A stretch of DNA of 64,000 bases from Bacillus sp. (in: firmicutes) (GTDB lineage Bacteria; Bacillota; Bacilli; Bacillales; JACDOC01): positions 124,001 to 188,000 of the forward strand of contig JACDOC010000003.1 of assembly GCA_017656295.1 (NCBI GenBank), written 5' to 3'. This document shows, piece by piece, positions 19,455-29,225 of the stretch (its first letter is position 1; each line of letters opens with the position of its first letter). Made by a program: the position numbers and the translations under genes. The notes beneath the pieces were generated by a model. It did no database searches, was not told where the DNA came from, and was given only the letters and a program-made list of their open reading frames with translations.

Positions 19455-19970
19455 TTACATCAATAAAATGATAAGTAAAAGCCCCGCTAAAAACCCTAAG
19501 CTCTTGACCATTTTTTCATATCGCTGCTGCTTTTCTCGAGCTTCTTCTTCCTCCCGATCTAAATGCGATAAAGTTAATAAAATTTGTTTTTGTTGCGCCA
19601 TAGTATCGTGCTTTCCTAAATTTTCACCGAATTGAAGTAAAATTTCGTATTCCGTTTCTTTAAATGGCGTCCATTTCCATATTTCATTCAAACTTTCTTC
19701 CCAGGCATTTTTGACGGTCGTTTCTGTCGTTGTTAACTTTTTAGAGAACGACTCAAAAAACCAAGTGAGTGGCTTCGGAAGTTGTTTGGCTAATTTTCTC
19801 GCCGCTTCATGGAGCGGTGTATGGCCGTACATAATTTCAGCTTCTAATGTTTGTAAGGCAGTTTTTAATAATCGTAGCTGCCGCGTCCGTTCGCTAAAAT
19901 GCTTTGACGATTCAAACCCTGCCCAAGTAGTCGCGAATAAAATAAAAGCAGCGCCGATGAGCTTTATCAT
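19455..19970 (-). CDS. spoIIIAB: SpoIIIAB
   Basis: Membrane protein of the sporulation channel. 171 residues: an N-terminal hydrophobic segment, a soluble helical middle (RLLKTALQTLEAEIMYGHTPL), and a C-terminal hydrophobic tail (GFLAGLLLIILLM). Type II secretion F-like family. Its start codon immediately follows the spoIIIAA stop codon. Confidence 0.93.
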   Translation of the reverse strand: MIKLIGAAFILFATTWAGFESSKHFSERTRQLRLLKTALQTLEAEIMYGHTPLHEAARKLAKQLPKPLTWFFESFSKKLTTTETTVKNAWEESLNEIWKWTPFKETEYEILLQFGENLGKHDTMAQQKQILLTLSHLDREEEEAREKQQRYEKMVKSLGFLAGLLLIILLM

Positions 19971-20894
19971 TTACGTCACACTCACTTTTCGATCAAGATA
20001 TTCACCATTTTCACCGCGAATATGAGCAACACTTCCCGGTCCCTTTTGTCTATTTAATTCAATAAATCGTTGAAAACGCTGCTCTTTTAATATTTGCTGA
20101 AGAATCGGGCGTTTTTGTATATCTTCCAAATTTTTTCCATGAGTTGTCGTCAGAAGCGTAATTCCCGCATTCATCGCTTCCATAATGGCCTTCCCGTCTT
20201 CCTCACGTCCGATTTCATCGACAATTAAAACATCTGGACTCATAGAACGAATCATCATCATCATTCCTTCCGCTTTAGGACAGCCATCAAGCACGTCCAC
20301 CCGATAGCCGAAATCTAGTTGGGGAATCCCGCGTAAACAGCCCGCAATTTCTGACCGTTCATCCACAATCCCTACTTTCATAGCGGGAATACCAAATGGT
20401 TCATACCCTGATGAAATGATCCGTGCTAAATCGCGGAGGAGTGTCGTTTTTCCCGTCTGTGGTGACCCAATGATCATCGTATGCCGCCAAGTGCCATCAA
20501 ACAAAAACGGGATGAGCGGTTCTCCTACTCCAATTTTCTGGCGAGCAATACGAATATTGAATGAGGATAGTTGTCGTAGTCCTTTGACCATTCCTTGTTC
20601 TAAAACGACTTTCCCTGCTAACCCTACTCTATGACCACCTTCAATGGTGATATACCCTCGTTTTAATTCTTCTTCTAACGTATAAAACGAATGATTCGAA
20701 AGCCGATTGATCAAATGCTCTGCATCTTCTTCCGTAAAGGTATATGGAAGAAAATATGGATTCCCTCTCGTACAAACTTCAACAGGACGAAAGGTCCGCA
20801 AACGAATTTCTTCCATTTCTTCTACGATGGTCGGGGGTAGGCGGCGAACAACCTCTGCGACTTTTTTTGGTAACATTGAGAATACACTTTCCAT
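19971..20894 (-). CDS. spoIIIAA: SpoIIIAA ATPase of the forespore channel
   Basis: Secretion-ATPase-like protein that energises the A-Q channel. 307 residues. Walker A GSPQTGKTTLLRDL (about residues 143-156), Walker B region VLIVDEIGREED, and TTTHGKNLEDI after it. First gene of the operon, preceded by GGAGAGGTG and a sigma-E type promoter. Confidence 0.96.
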   Translation of the reverse strand: MESVFSMLPKKVAEVVRRLPPTIVEEMEEIRLRTFRPVEVCTRGNPYFLPYTFTEEDAEHLINRLSNHSFYTLEEELKRGYITIEGGHRVGLAGKVVLEQGMVKGLRQLSSFNIRIARQKIGVGEPLIPFLFDGTWRHTMIIGSPQTGKTTLLRDLARIISSGYEPFGIPAMKVGIVDERSEIAGCLRGIPQLDFGYRVDVLDGCPKAEGMMMMIRSMSPDVLIVDEIGREEDGKAIMEAMNAGITLLTTTHGKNLEDIQKRPILQQILKEQRFQRFIELNRQKGPGSVAHIRGENGEYLDRKVSVT

Positions 20895-20933
20895 GCGAAC
20901 ACCTCTCCTTTAGTACAGGCCTCCCGTTAGTTA

Positions 20934-20961
20934 AATGTATTCACGAACTTGTTCAATATGA
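20934..20961 (-). promoter_or_regulatory. Sigma-E type promoter of the spoIIIA operon
   Basis: Minus-strand TCATATT (20955-20961), 13 nt, then AATACATT (20934-20941). It is close to the sigma-E consensus (KMATATT, N14-15, CATACAMT), about 40 nt upstream of spoIIIAA, which is a known mother-cell operon. Confidence 0.65.
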
Positions 20962-20980
20962 CCAAATGACACGACCATAA

Positions 20981-21021
20981 AAGAAAAAAGGCTTGACTTT
21001 CCGTTAAGAAAGTCAAGCCTT
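20981..21021 (-). terminator. Terminator of the aroQ-yqhT-efp unit
   Basis: A perfect 14-bp stem (20988-21001 with 21008-21021) with a 6-nt loop and TTTTTTCTTTTA after it on the minus strand. It separates efp from the spoIIIA promoter. Confidence 0.92.
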
Positions 21022-21036
21022 GATTGTGATTCGTGA

Positions 21037-21594
21037 TCAGGCACGAGAAACGTAAGTACCATCTGCTGTGTTAATAACGAGGACGTCACCTTCATTTACG
21101 AAGAAAGGTACTTGAACAACAAGTCCAGTTTCTAATGTAGCTGGTTTAGAACCACCAGAAGCTGTGTCACCTTTAATTCCAGGCTCTGTTTCAACCACTT
21201 TTAATTCAACTGTGTTTGGTAGCTCGATACCGATAGTTTCGCCTTGGAACATCATGACGTATACTTCCATATTTTCTTTTAAGAATTTTAATTCATGTTC
21301 GATTTGGCTAGCGCTTAATTCAATTTGTTCATAAGATTCTGTATCCATGAACACATGTTGATCTCCGTTTGCATATAGATATTGCATCTTACGGTTATCA
21401 ATTTGTGCCTTCGCTACTTTCTCACCCGCACGGAACGTTTTTTCTTGAATGGCACCTGTACGTAAGTTGCGAAGTTTAGAACGAACAAAAGCCGCTCCTT
21501 TACCAGGTTTTACGTGTTGGAAGTCTAAAACTCTCCAAATTCCTCCATCCACTTCAATCGTTAATCCTGTGCGAAAATCGTTTACTGAAATCAT
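21037..21594 (-). CDS. efp: Translation elongation factor P
   Basis: Relieves ribosome stalling at proline runs. 185 residues, three beta-barrel domains. The modified-loop region [15 protein letters not shown] holds the conserved lysine at residue 32. The C-terminal EF-P signature [20 protein letters not shown] is present. It is 24 nt after yqhT, the normal Bacillus context. Confidence 0.97.
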   Translation of the reverse strand: MISVNDFRTGLTIEVDGGIWRVLDFQHVKPGKGAAFVRSKLRNLRTGAIQEKTFRAGEKVAKAQIDNRKMQYLYANGDQHVFMDTESYEQIELSASQIEHELKFLKENMEVYVMMFQGETIGIELPNTVELKVVETEPGIKGDTASGGSKPATLETGLVVQVPFFVNEGDVLVINTADGTYVSRA

Positions 21595-21618
21595 GCTCTA
21601 CTCCTCCTACGTCAAACA

Positions 21619-22680
21619 TTACAAAATGATTAATTCCTTAGTGGAATGGGTTAACGTTTCATTAGCTGTTTCGGTAATCAATGTGTCATCTTCAATTCTC
21701 ACTCCACCTAATCCTGGCAGGTAAATTCCTGGTTCAACAGTGACCACCATTCCAGGCTGTAAGACCACATCCGAACGAGTGGAAAGCCCAGGGCCTTCAT
21801 GTACTTCTAGACCAATTCCATGCCCTAATGAATGTCCGAAATATTCCCCGTATCCTTTTTCTGTAATATAATCACGAGCAATCGCATCTGCCTCTTTACC
21901 AGTTAATCCTGGTTTAATTTGATCCATTGCTCGCAATTGTGCTTCAAGAACGACGTTATAGATCGCTTTTAACTCGTCAGACGGCTCTCCCACCGCAATC
22001 GTACGTGTAATATCTGAAACATATCCTTTATAATATGCCCCATAATCAAGCGTAACAAAATCACCTTTTTCAATGACTTTGTCTGATGCCACTCCATGAG
22101 GCAGTGCTGATCGGTGTCCTGAGGCAACAATAATATCAAAGGATGAGGATGAAGCTCCACATTTACGCATAAAAAATTCTAATTCGTTGGAGACATCCAA
22201 TTCTGTTATACCAGGGCGAATAAAGTCTAGAATATGCTTAAATGCAGCATCGGCAATATCCGCTGCTTCCTTTAATATCTTAATCTCTGATTCCGTCTTA
22301 ATCAAGCGTAAGTTTTCAACAAGGCGAGAAACAGGCACTAGCTCTCCCTCAAAGGCTGCTTCAAGCTGTTTAAAACTAGCAAATGTCATATGGTCTTGTT
22401 CAAACCCTAGTGTGCGAATTTTACGCTCTTTCGCTTGCTTTGCCACTTCATCGAAAATTAAACCTTGATGTTGAATAATTTCATAGCCGTCACATTGATT
22501 TTGTGCTTGTTCTACATAACGGAAATCGGTAATGAATAAAGCGTCTTTTTCGGTAACGAGAGCCACACCAGCTGAGCCCGTAAAATTTGTCATATACCGA
22601 CGGTTGTATGTACTCGTAATTAATAACCCATCCAGTTGTTGCTTCGCCAGATGTTCGCGAAGTTTTTCTAATTTATTCAC
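21619..22680 (-). CDS. yqhT: Xaa-Pro aminopeptidase (YqhT)
   Basis: M24-family metalloprotease that removes N-terminal residues preceding proline. 353 residues. Creatinase N domain (1-125), then the pita-bread fold with metal ligands in DYGAYYKGYVSDITRT, GHSLGHGIGLEVHE and the C-terminal TVEPGIYLPGLGGVRIED. GTG start overlapping the aroQ stop by 8 nt. Genetically linked to efp, whose product acts on proline stalls. Confidence 0.94.
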   Translation of the reverse strand: MNKLEKLREHLAKQQLDGLLITSTYNRRYMTNFTGSAGVALVTEKDALFITDFRYVEQAQNQCDGYEIIQHQGLIFDEVAKQAKERKIRTLGFEQDHMTFASFKQLEAAFEGELVPVSRLVENLRLIKTESEIKILKEAADIADAAFKHILDFIRPGITELDVSNELEFFMRKCGASSSSFDIIVASGHRSALPHGVASDKVIEKGDFVTLDYGAYYKGYVSDITRTIAVGEPSDELKAIYNVVLEAQLRAMDQIKPGLTGKEADAIARDYITEKGYGEYFGHSLGHGIGLEVHEGPGLSTRSDVVLQPGMVVTVEPGIYLPGLGGVRIEDDTLITETANETLTHSTKELIIL

Positions 22681-23128
22681 TTAGTTCTCCCCCTTTAAAA
22701 TGATGTAATAAAGCGAAAAGCGCCAATTCATACCCATAGACACCAAAGCCACTTATTTGCCCAATTGTAACAGGCGCGATGACCGAACGGTGACGAAATT
22801 CTTCCCGTTGGTGAATATTCGAAATATGTACTTCAATGACAGGTAAATCAATGGCAGCTACTGCATCTCGCAGTGCATAGCTGTAGTGGGTGTAGGCTCC
22901 TGGATTAAAAATAACACCAACAAAGCCATCTTCGTTTGCTTGATGAAGCTGGTCAATCAATTCTCCTTCATGGTTGGATTGGAACGAAACGACTTCTACG
23001 TTGTACGATGTTCCAAGTTGCTTTAAGTGATCTTCTATATCTTTTAGAGTGGTTTGACCGTAAATCGTCGGTTCCCGCTTTCCTAATAAATTTAAATTTG
23101 GACCGTTTAACAATAATATTTTCTTCAT
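22673..23128 (-). CDS. aroQ: Type II 3-dehydroquinate dehydratase
   Basis: Third step of the shikimate pathway. 151 residues. Signature GPNLNLLGKREPTIYG at the N-terminus with the catalytic tyrosine, NPGAYTHYS, and EVHISNIHQREEFRHRS. ATG 23126-23128 with AGGTGA 5 nt upstream. Same position as yqhS in B. subtilis. Confidence 0.96.
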   Translation of the reverse strand: MKKILLLNGPNLNLLGKREPTIYGQTTLKDIEDHLKQLGTSYNVEVVSFQSNHEGELIDQLHQANEDGFVGVIFNPGAYTHYSYALRDAVAAIDLPVIEVHISNIHQREEFRHRSVIAPVTIGQISGFGVYGYELALFALLHHFKGGELSE

Positions 23129-23207
23129 TTCCGTCACCTAAAAAAAGAATGTTCAACAAGAACATTCTACCATACTTCACCAGTATAAAACTACTGAAGA
23201 AACGAAG

Positions 23208-23717
23208 CTAATGTTGGATTCTTTTTTCCATTTCGTGTTGCTGTTCTTTATGTTCATACGAAATTGAATAGCCTACAAATATTCCAAATAAGATATACAA
23301 ACAAACAGTGGTAATAATTGTATTTACATCTAATTCCGTTAGAGGTTTTACACTTGGAAACATTGGCTTTAACAACGTGAATATAATGAGAAACAATAGT
23401 AGACCATAACCAGCTCCTACCCACATGCTTTCCCGTTTTCGGAACATCGCATAATAAATGAGTGCCGCCCCAATTGCCAATATACCTATGAGAATGATGG
23501 CAAGTGTCGTTCCAATCCACCCGTTTTTCCAGTCACCAATTGCCCAGAAATCAAAAATCACTCTTGGTGAAATGGTTGTAAAATGAAATAAATAAGACAC
23601 ATATCCAATTAAACTCCATAATACTCCGCCAATAAAACCGGTTAACACCGACAACGTTAATAAGGACATTGGCTGTTCTTTTTGATTTTGTTCAAGTTTC
23701 TCGCAATCATTTGTCAT
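23208..23717 (-). CDS. yqhR: YqhR-like membrane protein
   Basis: Conserved membrane protein of unknown function. 169 residues from ATG 23715-23717, with the strong site GGAGGTGG just upstream. Four hydrophobic helices (about 18-42, 60-82, 93-112, 125-150), a charged N-terminus and a polar H/E-rich tail. Identification rests on its position between yqhQ and aroQ and on its general make-up. It is divergent from yqhQ. Confidence 0.8.
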   Translation of the reverse strand: MTNDCEKLEQNQKEQPMSLLTLSVLTGFIGGVLWSLIGYVSYLFHFTTISPRVIFDFWAIGDWKNGWIGTTLAIILIGILAIGAALIYYAMFRKRESMWVGAGYGLLLFLIIFTLLKPMFPSVKPLTELDVNTIITTVCLYILFGIFVGYSISYEHKEQQHEMEKRIQH

Positions 23718-23887
23718 ATTAGCCACCTCCTGTTCGTAGTATGTCCATTTTGCTACGAACTTTTTCAAAAATGATTGTATAAACGATTGACGTTTTCCTT
23801 CTAGTTTCCAACACCTTTTTTATAGTAGAATAGAGATAAAATATCGGTAACAAACATAGGTATATCACAAATAGGTTGGTGATTTAC

Positions 23888-24829
23888 ATGGAAGAAAAAA
23901 GACCGGTGTATGGTGGCCAAGCGGTCGTTGAAGGTGTTATGTTTGGGGGAAAAAAACATACGGTCACTGCTATACGCCGTAAAGATCAATCAATTGACTA
24001 TTTTCATGTACCGAAGTCATCTCCCCATTGGGTACGACTACTAAAAAAGATTCCATTTATTCGTGGAATCGTTGCCATTATTGAAGCAAGTGCGATTGGA
24101 TCAAAGCATTTGAATTTTTCTACCGAACGCTTTGATGTCGATCCTAGAGAAGATTATCACATCGTACAACAACAAAGTTCAAAATTTACAATTGTTCTTG
24201 GCGTAGCCCTTGTTGGGGTTCTCTCCTTTTTATTCGGAAAAGTTCTATTTACATTACTTCCTGTATTCTTAGCCGAATTTACTCGTCCTCTTTTTTCAAG
24301 TGATACCGCCCAAATTTTAATTGAGGGGTTCTTTAAATTTCTGTTACTTCTAACATATATATACGCGATATCCCTCACTCCTTTAATTAAGCGGGTGTTT
24401 CAGTATCACGGAGCTGAACATAAAGTCATTAATGCCTTTGAAAATGGAGTAGAACTTACAGTAGAAAACGTTCAGGCACAATCAAGGCTCCATTACCGTT
24501 GCGGTAGTAGCTTTATTCTATTTACTGTTATTGTAGGAATTTTCGTTTATATGCTTGTTCCTACAGAGCCTTTATGGGTCCGAATTGTGAACCGTTTAGC
24601 CTTAATTCCAATCGTCTTAGGTGTATCGTTTGAAGTGCTTCAGCTTACCAATGCACTAAGAAATCTTCCTATCTTAAAATATCTTGGATACCCTGGTCTT
24701 TGGTTACAATTATTAACAACAAAAGAACCGACAGATGATCAAGTTGAAGTAGCGATTTCCGCGTTTAATGAGCTCCTAAAAATGGAAAATAATGAACAAA
24801 AGGAACTTCGGATGCGATCCTTCTCATAA
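23888..24829 (+). CDS. yqhQ: YqhQ, DUF1385 membrane protein
   Basis: DUF1385 protein of unclear role. 313 residues from the ATG at 23888 (GGTGA just upstream). N-terminal GGQAVVEGVMFGG, typical of the family, then several membrane helices (about 100-125, 145-170, 205-245). The middle carries the conserved YHGAEHKVINAFENG with histidines that could bind metal. First of two plus-strand genes. Confidence 0.93.
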   Translation: MEEKRPVYGGQAVVEGVMFGGKKHTVTAIRRKDQSIDYFHVPKSSPHWVRLLKKIPFIRGIVAIIEASAIGSKHLNFSTERFDVDPREDYHIVQQQSSKFTIVLGVALVGVLSFLFGKVLFTLLPVFLAEFTRPLFSSDTAQILIEGFFKFLLLLTYIYAISLTPLIKRVFQYHGAEHKVINAFENGVELTVENVQAQSRLHYRCGSSFILFTVIVGIFVYMLVPTEPLWVRIVNRLALIPIVLGVSFEVLQLTNALRNLPILKYLGYPGLWLQLLTTKEPTDDQVEVAISAFNELLKMENNEQKELRMRSFS

Positions 24830-24893
24830 TTTCCAAAATCGATGTTTAAATTTGTAAAAGATTGCTCATCATGCTCATAGGAGGTGGCTTTCT

Positions 24894-25247
24894 ATGAATG
24901 TACGTTTTGTCGTTATTTCGGTGATCGGTCTCCTTGCCATCGTCGGGCTATTAACGACGATTATGCAAGAACCGATTCAGTTGTTGAAGCAATTGGTGTT
25001 CATTGCCGTAGCCATTGGATTGTTTTTCTTCTTTTATCACCTTTTTTGGAAAGCACAACCTAAGAGAAAAGAGCAGCGAGCATTTCGTAAAGCAGCCCTT
25101 CAATCCAAGAAACGATTAAAAAAACGACAACAAAAAGACCAATCGAAACGCCCAAATAGTTGGAAAAAAGAACACCGTAAACGGTCAAACGTTCATTTAA
25201 CAGTCATCGAAGGAAAAAAAGGTAAGAAGAAAAATCGGGCTTTATAG
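24894..25247 (+). CDS. yqhP: YqhP-like membrane protein with basic tail
   Basis: 117 residues. Two N-terminal membrane helices (about 5-22 and 33-52), then an extremely basic cytoplasmic tail in which lysine and arginine make up a large share of residues 55-117, suggesting nucleic acid or anionic lipid contact. GGAGGTGG upstream of the ATG. Function unknown. Named from its position after yqhQ and its general form. Confidence 0.8.
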   Translation: MNVRFVVISVIGLLAIVGLLTTIMQEPIQLLKQLVFIAVAIGLFFFFYHLFWKAQPKRKEQRAFRKAALQSKKRLKKRQQKDQSKRPNSWKKEHRKRSNVHLTVIEGKKGKKKNRAL

Positions 25248-25283
25248 CTTGATATTTTCTTCTTTTCTTTTTGCCCGTTCCCC

Positions 25284-26168
25284 TCAATAGCTCCATTTCA
25301 TTAAAAAAGCTTCTGCTTTTTTTTTGCCTAGTTCGATGAGCGCCTCTTTTTGTTCCTCTGTAATGTGGAAATCCGTCGCAATCAAATTAGCGGTTGGAAT
25401 AAATATGATATTTTTTTCGTGTTTTCGAGAAATGTAACGTGAATCATGGGCCTCTTTCATTGTTTGAAATAAAGCTTCAAACAGTGCAAACGCATTTGCA
25501 ATCTTTTTTTTCGGTCGTTCACTCGTTTTTGGACTTAATTTGACACCGATAACCGGACGAACTTTTTTCGTCTCATCTTGGTCAAATAACCAGATCGGAA
25601 AATTACTTAATACACCACCGTCGACGATGTAACAACTCCCTTTCTTCGTTCGTAATTTTACAGGTTCAAAAAAATACGGTAAACCGCAGCTCATTCGGAC
25701 TGCTTTTGCTACTGGAAATGAAGATGGATCAATGCCATATATTTTTAAATCGTCTGGTAAAATTAATATCCTTCCGTTCGTTAAATCACTCGCAACGATT
25801 TTTAGTGATCCTGGCGGTAAATCACCAAACGTCCTTACTCCTTTCGTAGCTAAATGATGATTTACCCATTTTTCCAGTTGATCCCCTTTGTACAACCCCA
25901 TTCGCCAATATAAAAAGAGCCACTTCGCCAATGGAAATTGGATGAATGTTCTTCTTTCATCGAGAAATTCGCTTAAATTGAGTTGTTTAAGTAATTGACA
26001 TAATTCTTCTCCCTTATATCCAGCACTAATCAGCGCGGCAATTAACGCCCCCGCGCTTGTTCCGGCTAGTCGTTTAAATACAAATCCGTTCTTCTCCAAT
26101 GTTTGGTACGCTCCAACGAGTGCGTATCCTCGCACTCCTCCCCCTGAAAAAACCCCATCGATGTACAT
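25284..26168 (-). CDS. yqhO: YqhO, patatin-like phospholipase
   Basis: Predicted serine lipid acyl hydrolase. 294 residues from ATG 26166-26168 (AAGGAG 9 nt upstream; the longer frame lacks a ribosome site). Oxyanion loop FSGGGVRGYA near the N-terminus, nucleophile elbow GTSAG (about residue 38), and the catalytic aspartate in VDGGVLSNFP. Convergent with yqhP. Confidence 0.92.
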   Translation of the reverse strand: MYIDGVFSGGGVRGYALVGAYQTLEKNGFVFKRLAGTSAGALIAALISAGYKGEELCQLLKQLNLSEFLDERRTFIQFPLAKWLFLYWRMGLYKGDQLEKWVNHHLATKGVRTFGDLPPGSLKIVASDLTNGRILILPDDLKIYGIDPSSFPVAKAVRMSCGLPYFFEPVKLRTKKGSCYIVDGGVLSNFPIWLFDQDETKKVRPVIGVKLSPKTSERPKKKIANAFALFEALFQTMKEAHDSRYISRKHEKNIIFIPTANLIATDFHITEEQKEALIELGKKKAEAFLMKWSY

Positions 26169-26280
26169 GTTATCCAACTCCTTCTCGTTCTTTGATACAT
26201 CTTTAATCAAAGGAAGCAGAAAATAGAACTAGGGGAACGAGTGAAAGTGCGTACATTCATTGGAAGAATAGGTTGTAAGA

Positions 26281-26314
26281 AATAAAAAAGGTGCAGGAAA
26301 ATTCCCTACACCTT
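26281..26314 (-). terminator. Terminator of nrdJ
   Basis: Stem 26288-26297 with 26305-26314 (one mismatch) followed on the minus strand by TTTTTTATT, 9 nt after the nrdJ stop. Confidence 0.82.
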
Positions 26315-26323
26315 ATATTTCAG

Positions 26324-28882
26324 TTACAGTCCGCATTTTAACTGGGCACCACAGTTTGTACAAGTGTTGCAGCCACCTACTTCTTGTACTTTTCCTTTTC
26401 TACAAACTGGACATATGTTGCCAATTTCGTTTCCGATTGTGACATCGGTTGAACGAACATCTTGAATCGTATCGACTAACACGACCGGATGTTCTTCAGG
26501 TAAGGTCATGTTATGCTCTTCTTCTGTATGATTTTCTTCTGCTTTTAAGGTTAATACTTGTGTATCACGGCTTCCATCAACATAAACGGTTCCGCCTTTA
26601 GCTCCACCTTTGTACAGCCGTTCGTATACTTTCTTAACTTGTTCAACGGTGTATCCTTTCGGAGCATTGACCGTTTTGGAAATGGAGCTGTCAATCCAGC
26701 GCTGAATGACGCATTGGACATCCGCATGCGCTTCTGGTGACAAGTCCATAGCGGTAACAAACCAATGCGGAAGGTCATTCTCGTTCGTTTCTGGATGTTC
26801 GTTTAAATATTCTTTTACGATTTCTGCTTTTACCTCGATAAACTTTCCTAGACGACCGCTTCGATAATACGTAAAGGAGAAATAAGGTTCCAATCCAGTG
26901 GATACACCGACCATCGTTCCTGTTGAACCAGTCGGAGCCACTGTTAATAAGTGTGAGTTCCGAATTCCGTGTTCTAAAATGGATTGACGGATATCTTCAG
27001 GCATTTTCTTCATATATCCTGATTGAATAAACGCTTCTCGGAGACGACGTGTTTCCTCTTCTGTTTCTCCGATTAAATAAGGAAAGCTCCCTTTTTCTTT
27101 TGCGAGTTCAATCGATGCACGATACGCAGTTGTCGCAATCGTTTCAAACACTTTGTCAACTAGTTTATTACCTTCTTTTGAACCGTATTCTTTTTCACAA
27201 TAAATCAGTAAGTCGGCAAGCCCCATGACCCCAAGTCCAACCCGTCGTTCGCCGAGCGCTTGCTTTTTATTTTCTTCAAGGAAATATGGCGTGGCATCAA
27301 TGACATTGTCTTGTAACCGTACGCCTACTTCAACGGTACACTTTAATTTTTCAAAGTCGACTTCTTTTGTCTCTTTATTCACCATTTTCGCCAAATTCAC
27401 TGCCGCTAAATTACATACGGAATATGGGGCTAATGGCTGCTCCCCGCATGGGTTAGTCGCCACTACTTTTTGACCATACGCTCGAGCATTTGTCATTTCG
27501 TTCGCATTATCAATAAAGAAAATGCCTGGTTCTGCTGAGTAGGTTGCACAAATGTTAATTAAATTCCAAAGTTCTTTTGCGCGAATTTTCCGGTACGTCC
27601 GTACTTTATAACCCATTTTTTCCCACTCACGGACATCTCCAACGTGATGCCACTGTTCATTGTAAATTTTCATTTCTTCTTCGTTATAAGACTCTACATC
27701 AGGGAAACGAAGCTCGTAATAATCATCGTTTTCTACGGCTTCCATAAATTCCTTTGTTAAACAAACAGAAATGTTAGCACCAGTTAGGAAATCCGGATTG
27801 TGAACGGAGTATTTTCCACCTTCTTTTAACATACGCTCTGCTTCCGCAATAACTTCTTTTGAAAACCCACCGTTTCCAGGAATGTTTTTATAATTGACAA
27901 TCCCTTGATACATGTCGCGTTCTTGTTCAGTTAGCGGCGTAAATTTTAACTTTTCTTGTGCAGTTCTTTTAATTTGTTCATCGTTCGTATTTTCAATCAA
28001 GAAGCGTAAAATTCGTGGGTTTTGCATTTTCGAAATAATAAATTCAATAATGTCTGGATGCCAATCAGCTAGCATGATCATTTGAGCTCCGCGTCTAGAT
28101 CCACCTTGCTCAACTAAATGCGTTAATTTTGCTATATCATCGAGCCATGAAACAGAACCGGAAGATCTTCCGTTGACACCGCGAGCTAACGTATTTCGTG
28201 GACGTAATGTAGAACCGTTTGTCCCAACCCCTCCCCCGCGGCTCATAATTTCCATCACTTTTTTCCGGTGTTCCGAAATTCCTTCTCGTGAATCTTGAAC
28301 AAATGGCATCACGTAACAGTTAAAATACGTGACATCCGTCCCAGCTCCGGCCCCATAAAGAACACGTCCGGCCGGTACAAAGTGTAGATTCACTAGTTCA
28401 TGATAAAATTTTTCGAACCATTCTTTCCGTTTTTCTTCCGTTTTTTCGACAGCTGCAAGACCCGTTGCATTCCGTTTGGCAATTTGTTCATAGTACACTT
28501 CCAGCGGTTTTTCAATAACATCAAGGGGACGAATAACGATGCCGGTTTCCCGCTCTTCGTCCGTTTCCAAATTGCTGCGAAATTCCTCTTCTACAAGCAC
28601 TTTGGCTTTTTTTTCTTCCCAGTCGATTTTTAAAATATATCCTAATCCACGAGCCGGGAATTTAGGGTCTTGTTTAATGGTTAAAACGACAAAATCTCCT
28701 TCGGTTAAGGTGATTTTTTCTGTATCTTTAAACGCATAACGATCAAGCATGACCAATCGGGAAACGCCTCGATGGGTAATATGCATATCAGGGGTAATAG
28801 GGTGAACCTGTGGGAACAAGCGTATATCCTTATTTAATCGCTCCTTATTTATGGTCATTTGTTTTGACGAGGCAACTACCAT
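26324..28882 (-). CDS. nrdJ: Adenosylcobalamin-dependent (class II) ribonucleotide reductase
   Basis: Oxygen-independent reduction of ribonucleotides using a B12 radical. 852 residues from ATG 28880-28882; the GGAG site lies 10 nt upstream, whereas a TTG three codons earlier is too close to it. Conserved reductase motifs: FNCYVMPF, ATNPCGEQPLAPYSVCNLAA with active-site cysteines, and GLMGLADLL-like VGLGVMGLADLL. A C-terminal cysteine cluster (CPVCRKGK and CNTCTNCGAQLKCG) resembles the redox-active and zinc tail. Single-gene system; no small subunit is adjacent. Not part of this region in B. subtilis, so it is an insertion relative to that order. Two NrdR boxes lie upstream. Confidence 0.95.
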   Translation of the reverse strand: MVVASSKQMTINKERLNKDIRLFPQVHPITPDMHITHRGVSRLVMLDRYAFKDTEKITLTEGDFVVLTIKQDPKFPARGLGYILKIDWEEKKAKVLVEEEFRSNLETDEERETGIVIRPLDVIEKPLEVYYEQIAKRNATGLAAVEKTEEKRKEWFEKFYHELVNLHFVPAGRVLYGAGAGTDVTYFNCYVMPFVQDSREGISEHRKKVMEIMSRGGGVGTNGSTLRPRNTLARGVNGRSSGSVSWLDDIAKLTHLVEQGGSRRGAQMIMLADWHPDIIEFIISKMQNPRILRFLIENTNDEQIKRTAQEKLKFTPLTEQERDMYQGIVNYKNIPGNGGFSKEVIAEAERMLKEGGKYSVHNPDFLTGANISVCLTKEFMEAVENDDYYELRFPDVESYNEEEMKIYNEQWHHVGDVREWEKMGYKVRTYRKIRAKELWNLINICATYSAEPGIFFIDNANEMTNARAYGQKVVATNPCGEQPLAPYSVCNLAAVNLAKMVNKETKEVDFEKLKCTVEVGVRLQDNVIDATPYFLEENKKQALGERRVGLGVMGLADLLIYCEKEYGSKEGNKLVDKVFETIATTAYRASIELAKEKGSFPYLIGETEEETRRLREAFIQSGYMKKMPEDIRQSILEHGIRNSHLLTVAPTGSTGTMVGVSTGLEPYFSFTYYRSGRLGKFIEVKAEIVKEYLNEHPETNENDLPHWFVTAMDLSPEAHADVQCVIQRWIDSSISKTVNAPKGYTVEQVKKVYERLYKGGAKGGTVYVDGSRDTQVLTLKAEENHTEEEHNMTLPEEHPVVLVDTIQDVRSTDVTIGNEIGNICPVCRKGKVQEVGGCNTCTNCGAQLKCGL

Positions 28883-29225
28883 GTGCTCCAACTCCTTTAA
28901 ATATAAATTTACACATGTTGTTTAAGAAAATATGTATGAATGAATTATCCTTACCGTATCATAGTCTTCGGATAAAATCAACTAATAAATACAATATATT
29001 GTGCTCGTAAATAAAGCTGACATACAATATGTTGTATGTTTTGAACGGATGTTCGCTTCATTGTCAAACAAAAAATATTGTCAATCTTGGAGCATTTATA
29101 AGTATTTGGACAAAAAACTGGGAATAAAATCTTATTTTGGACATTTTTCGAAGTTGATTATTGGCAAAATTCTTTCAAAGCCTATCAAATCAACAAAGTG
29201 GGTTATTGTCAGAAAAATCGAAATA
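28883..29225. other. Noncoding leader region of nrdJ
   Basis: A 340-nt AT-rich gap between the lipM terminator and nrdJ. It holds two NrdR-type palindromes (28988-29038) and the nrdJ ribosome site (28893-28898). I saw no cobalamin riboswitch box and no supported small gene. The far part (29040-29225) shows no recognisable element. Confidence 0.6.
28988..29038. promoter_or_regulatory. Tandem NrdR boxes upstream of nrdJ
   Basis: Two palindromes, ACAATATATTGT (28991-29002) and CATACAATATGTTGTATG (29021-29038), fit the NrdR operator consensus acaCwAtATaTwgtgt. Their centres are 33 bp apart, about three helical turns, the normal spacing for paired NrdR boxes. They lie 110-155 nt upstream of nrdJ, so the nrdJ promoter probably overlaps them. 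Confidence 0.8.

Noticed and set aside
28883-29225. Cobalamin riboswitch upstream of the B12-dependent reductase
   Set aside because: No B12-box-like sequence or suitable structured, GC-richer element; NrdR palindromes account for the control region.
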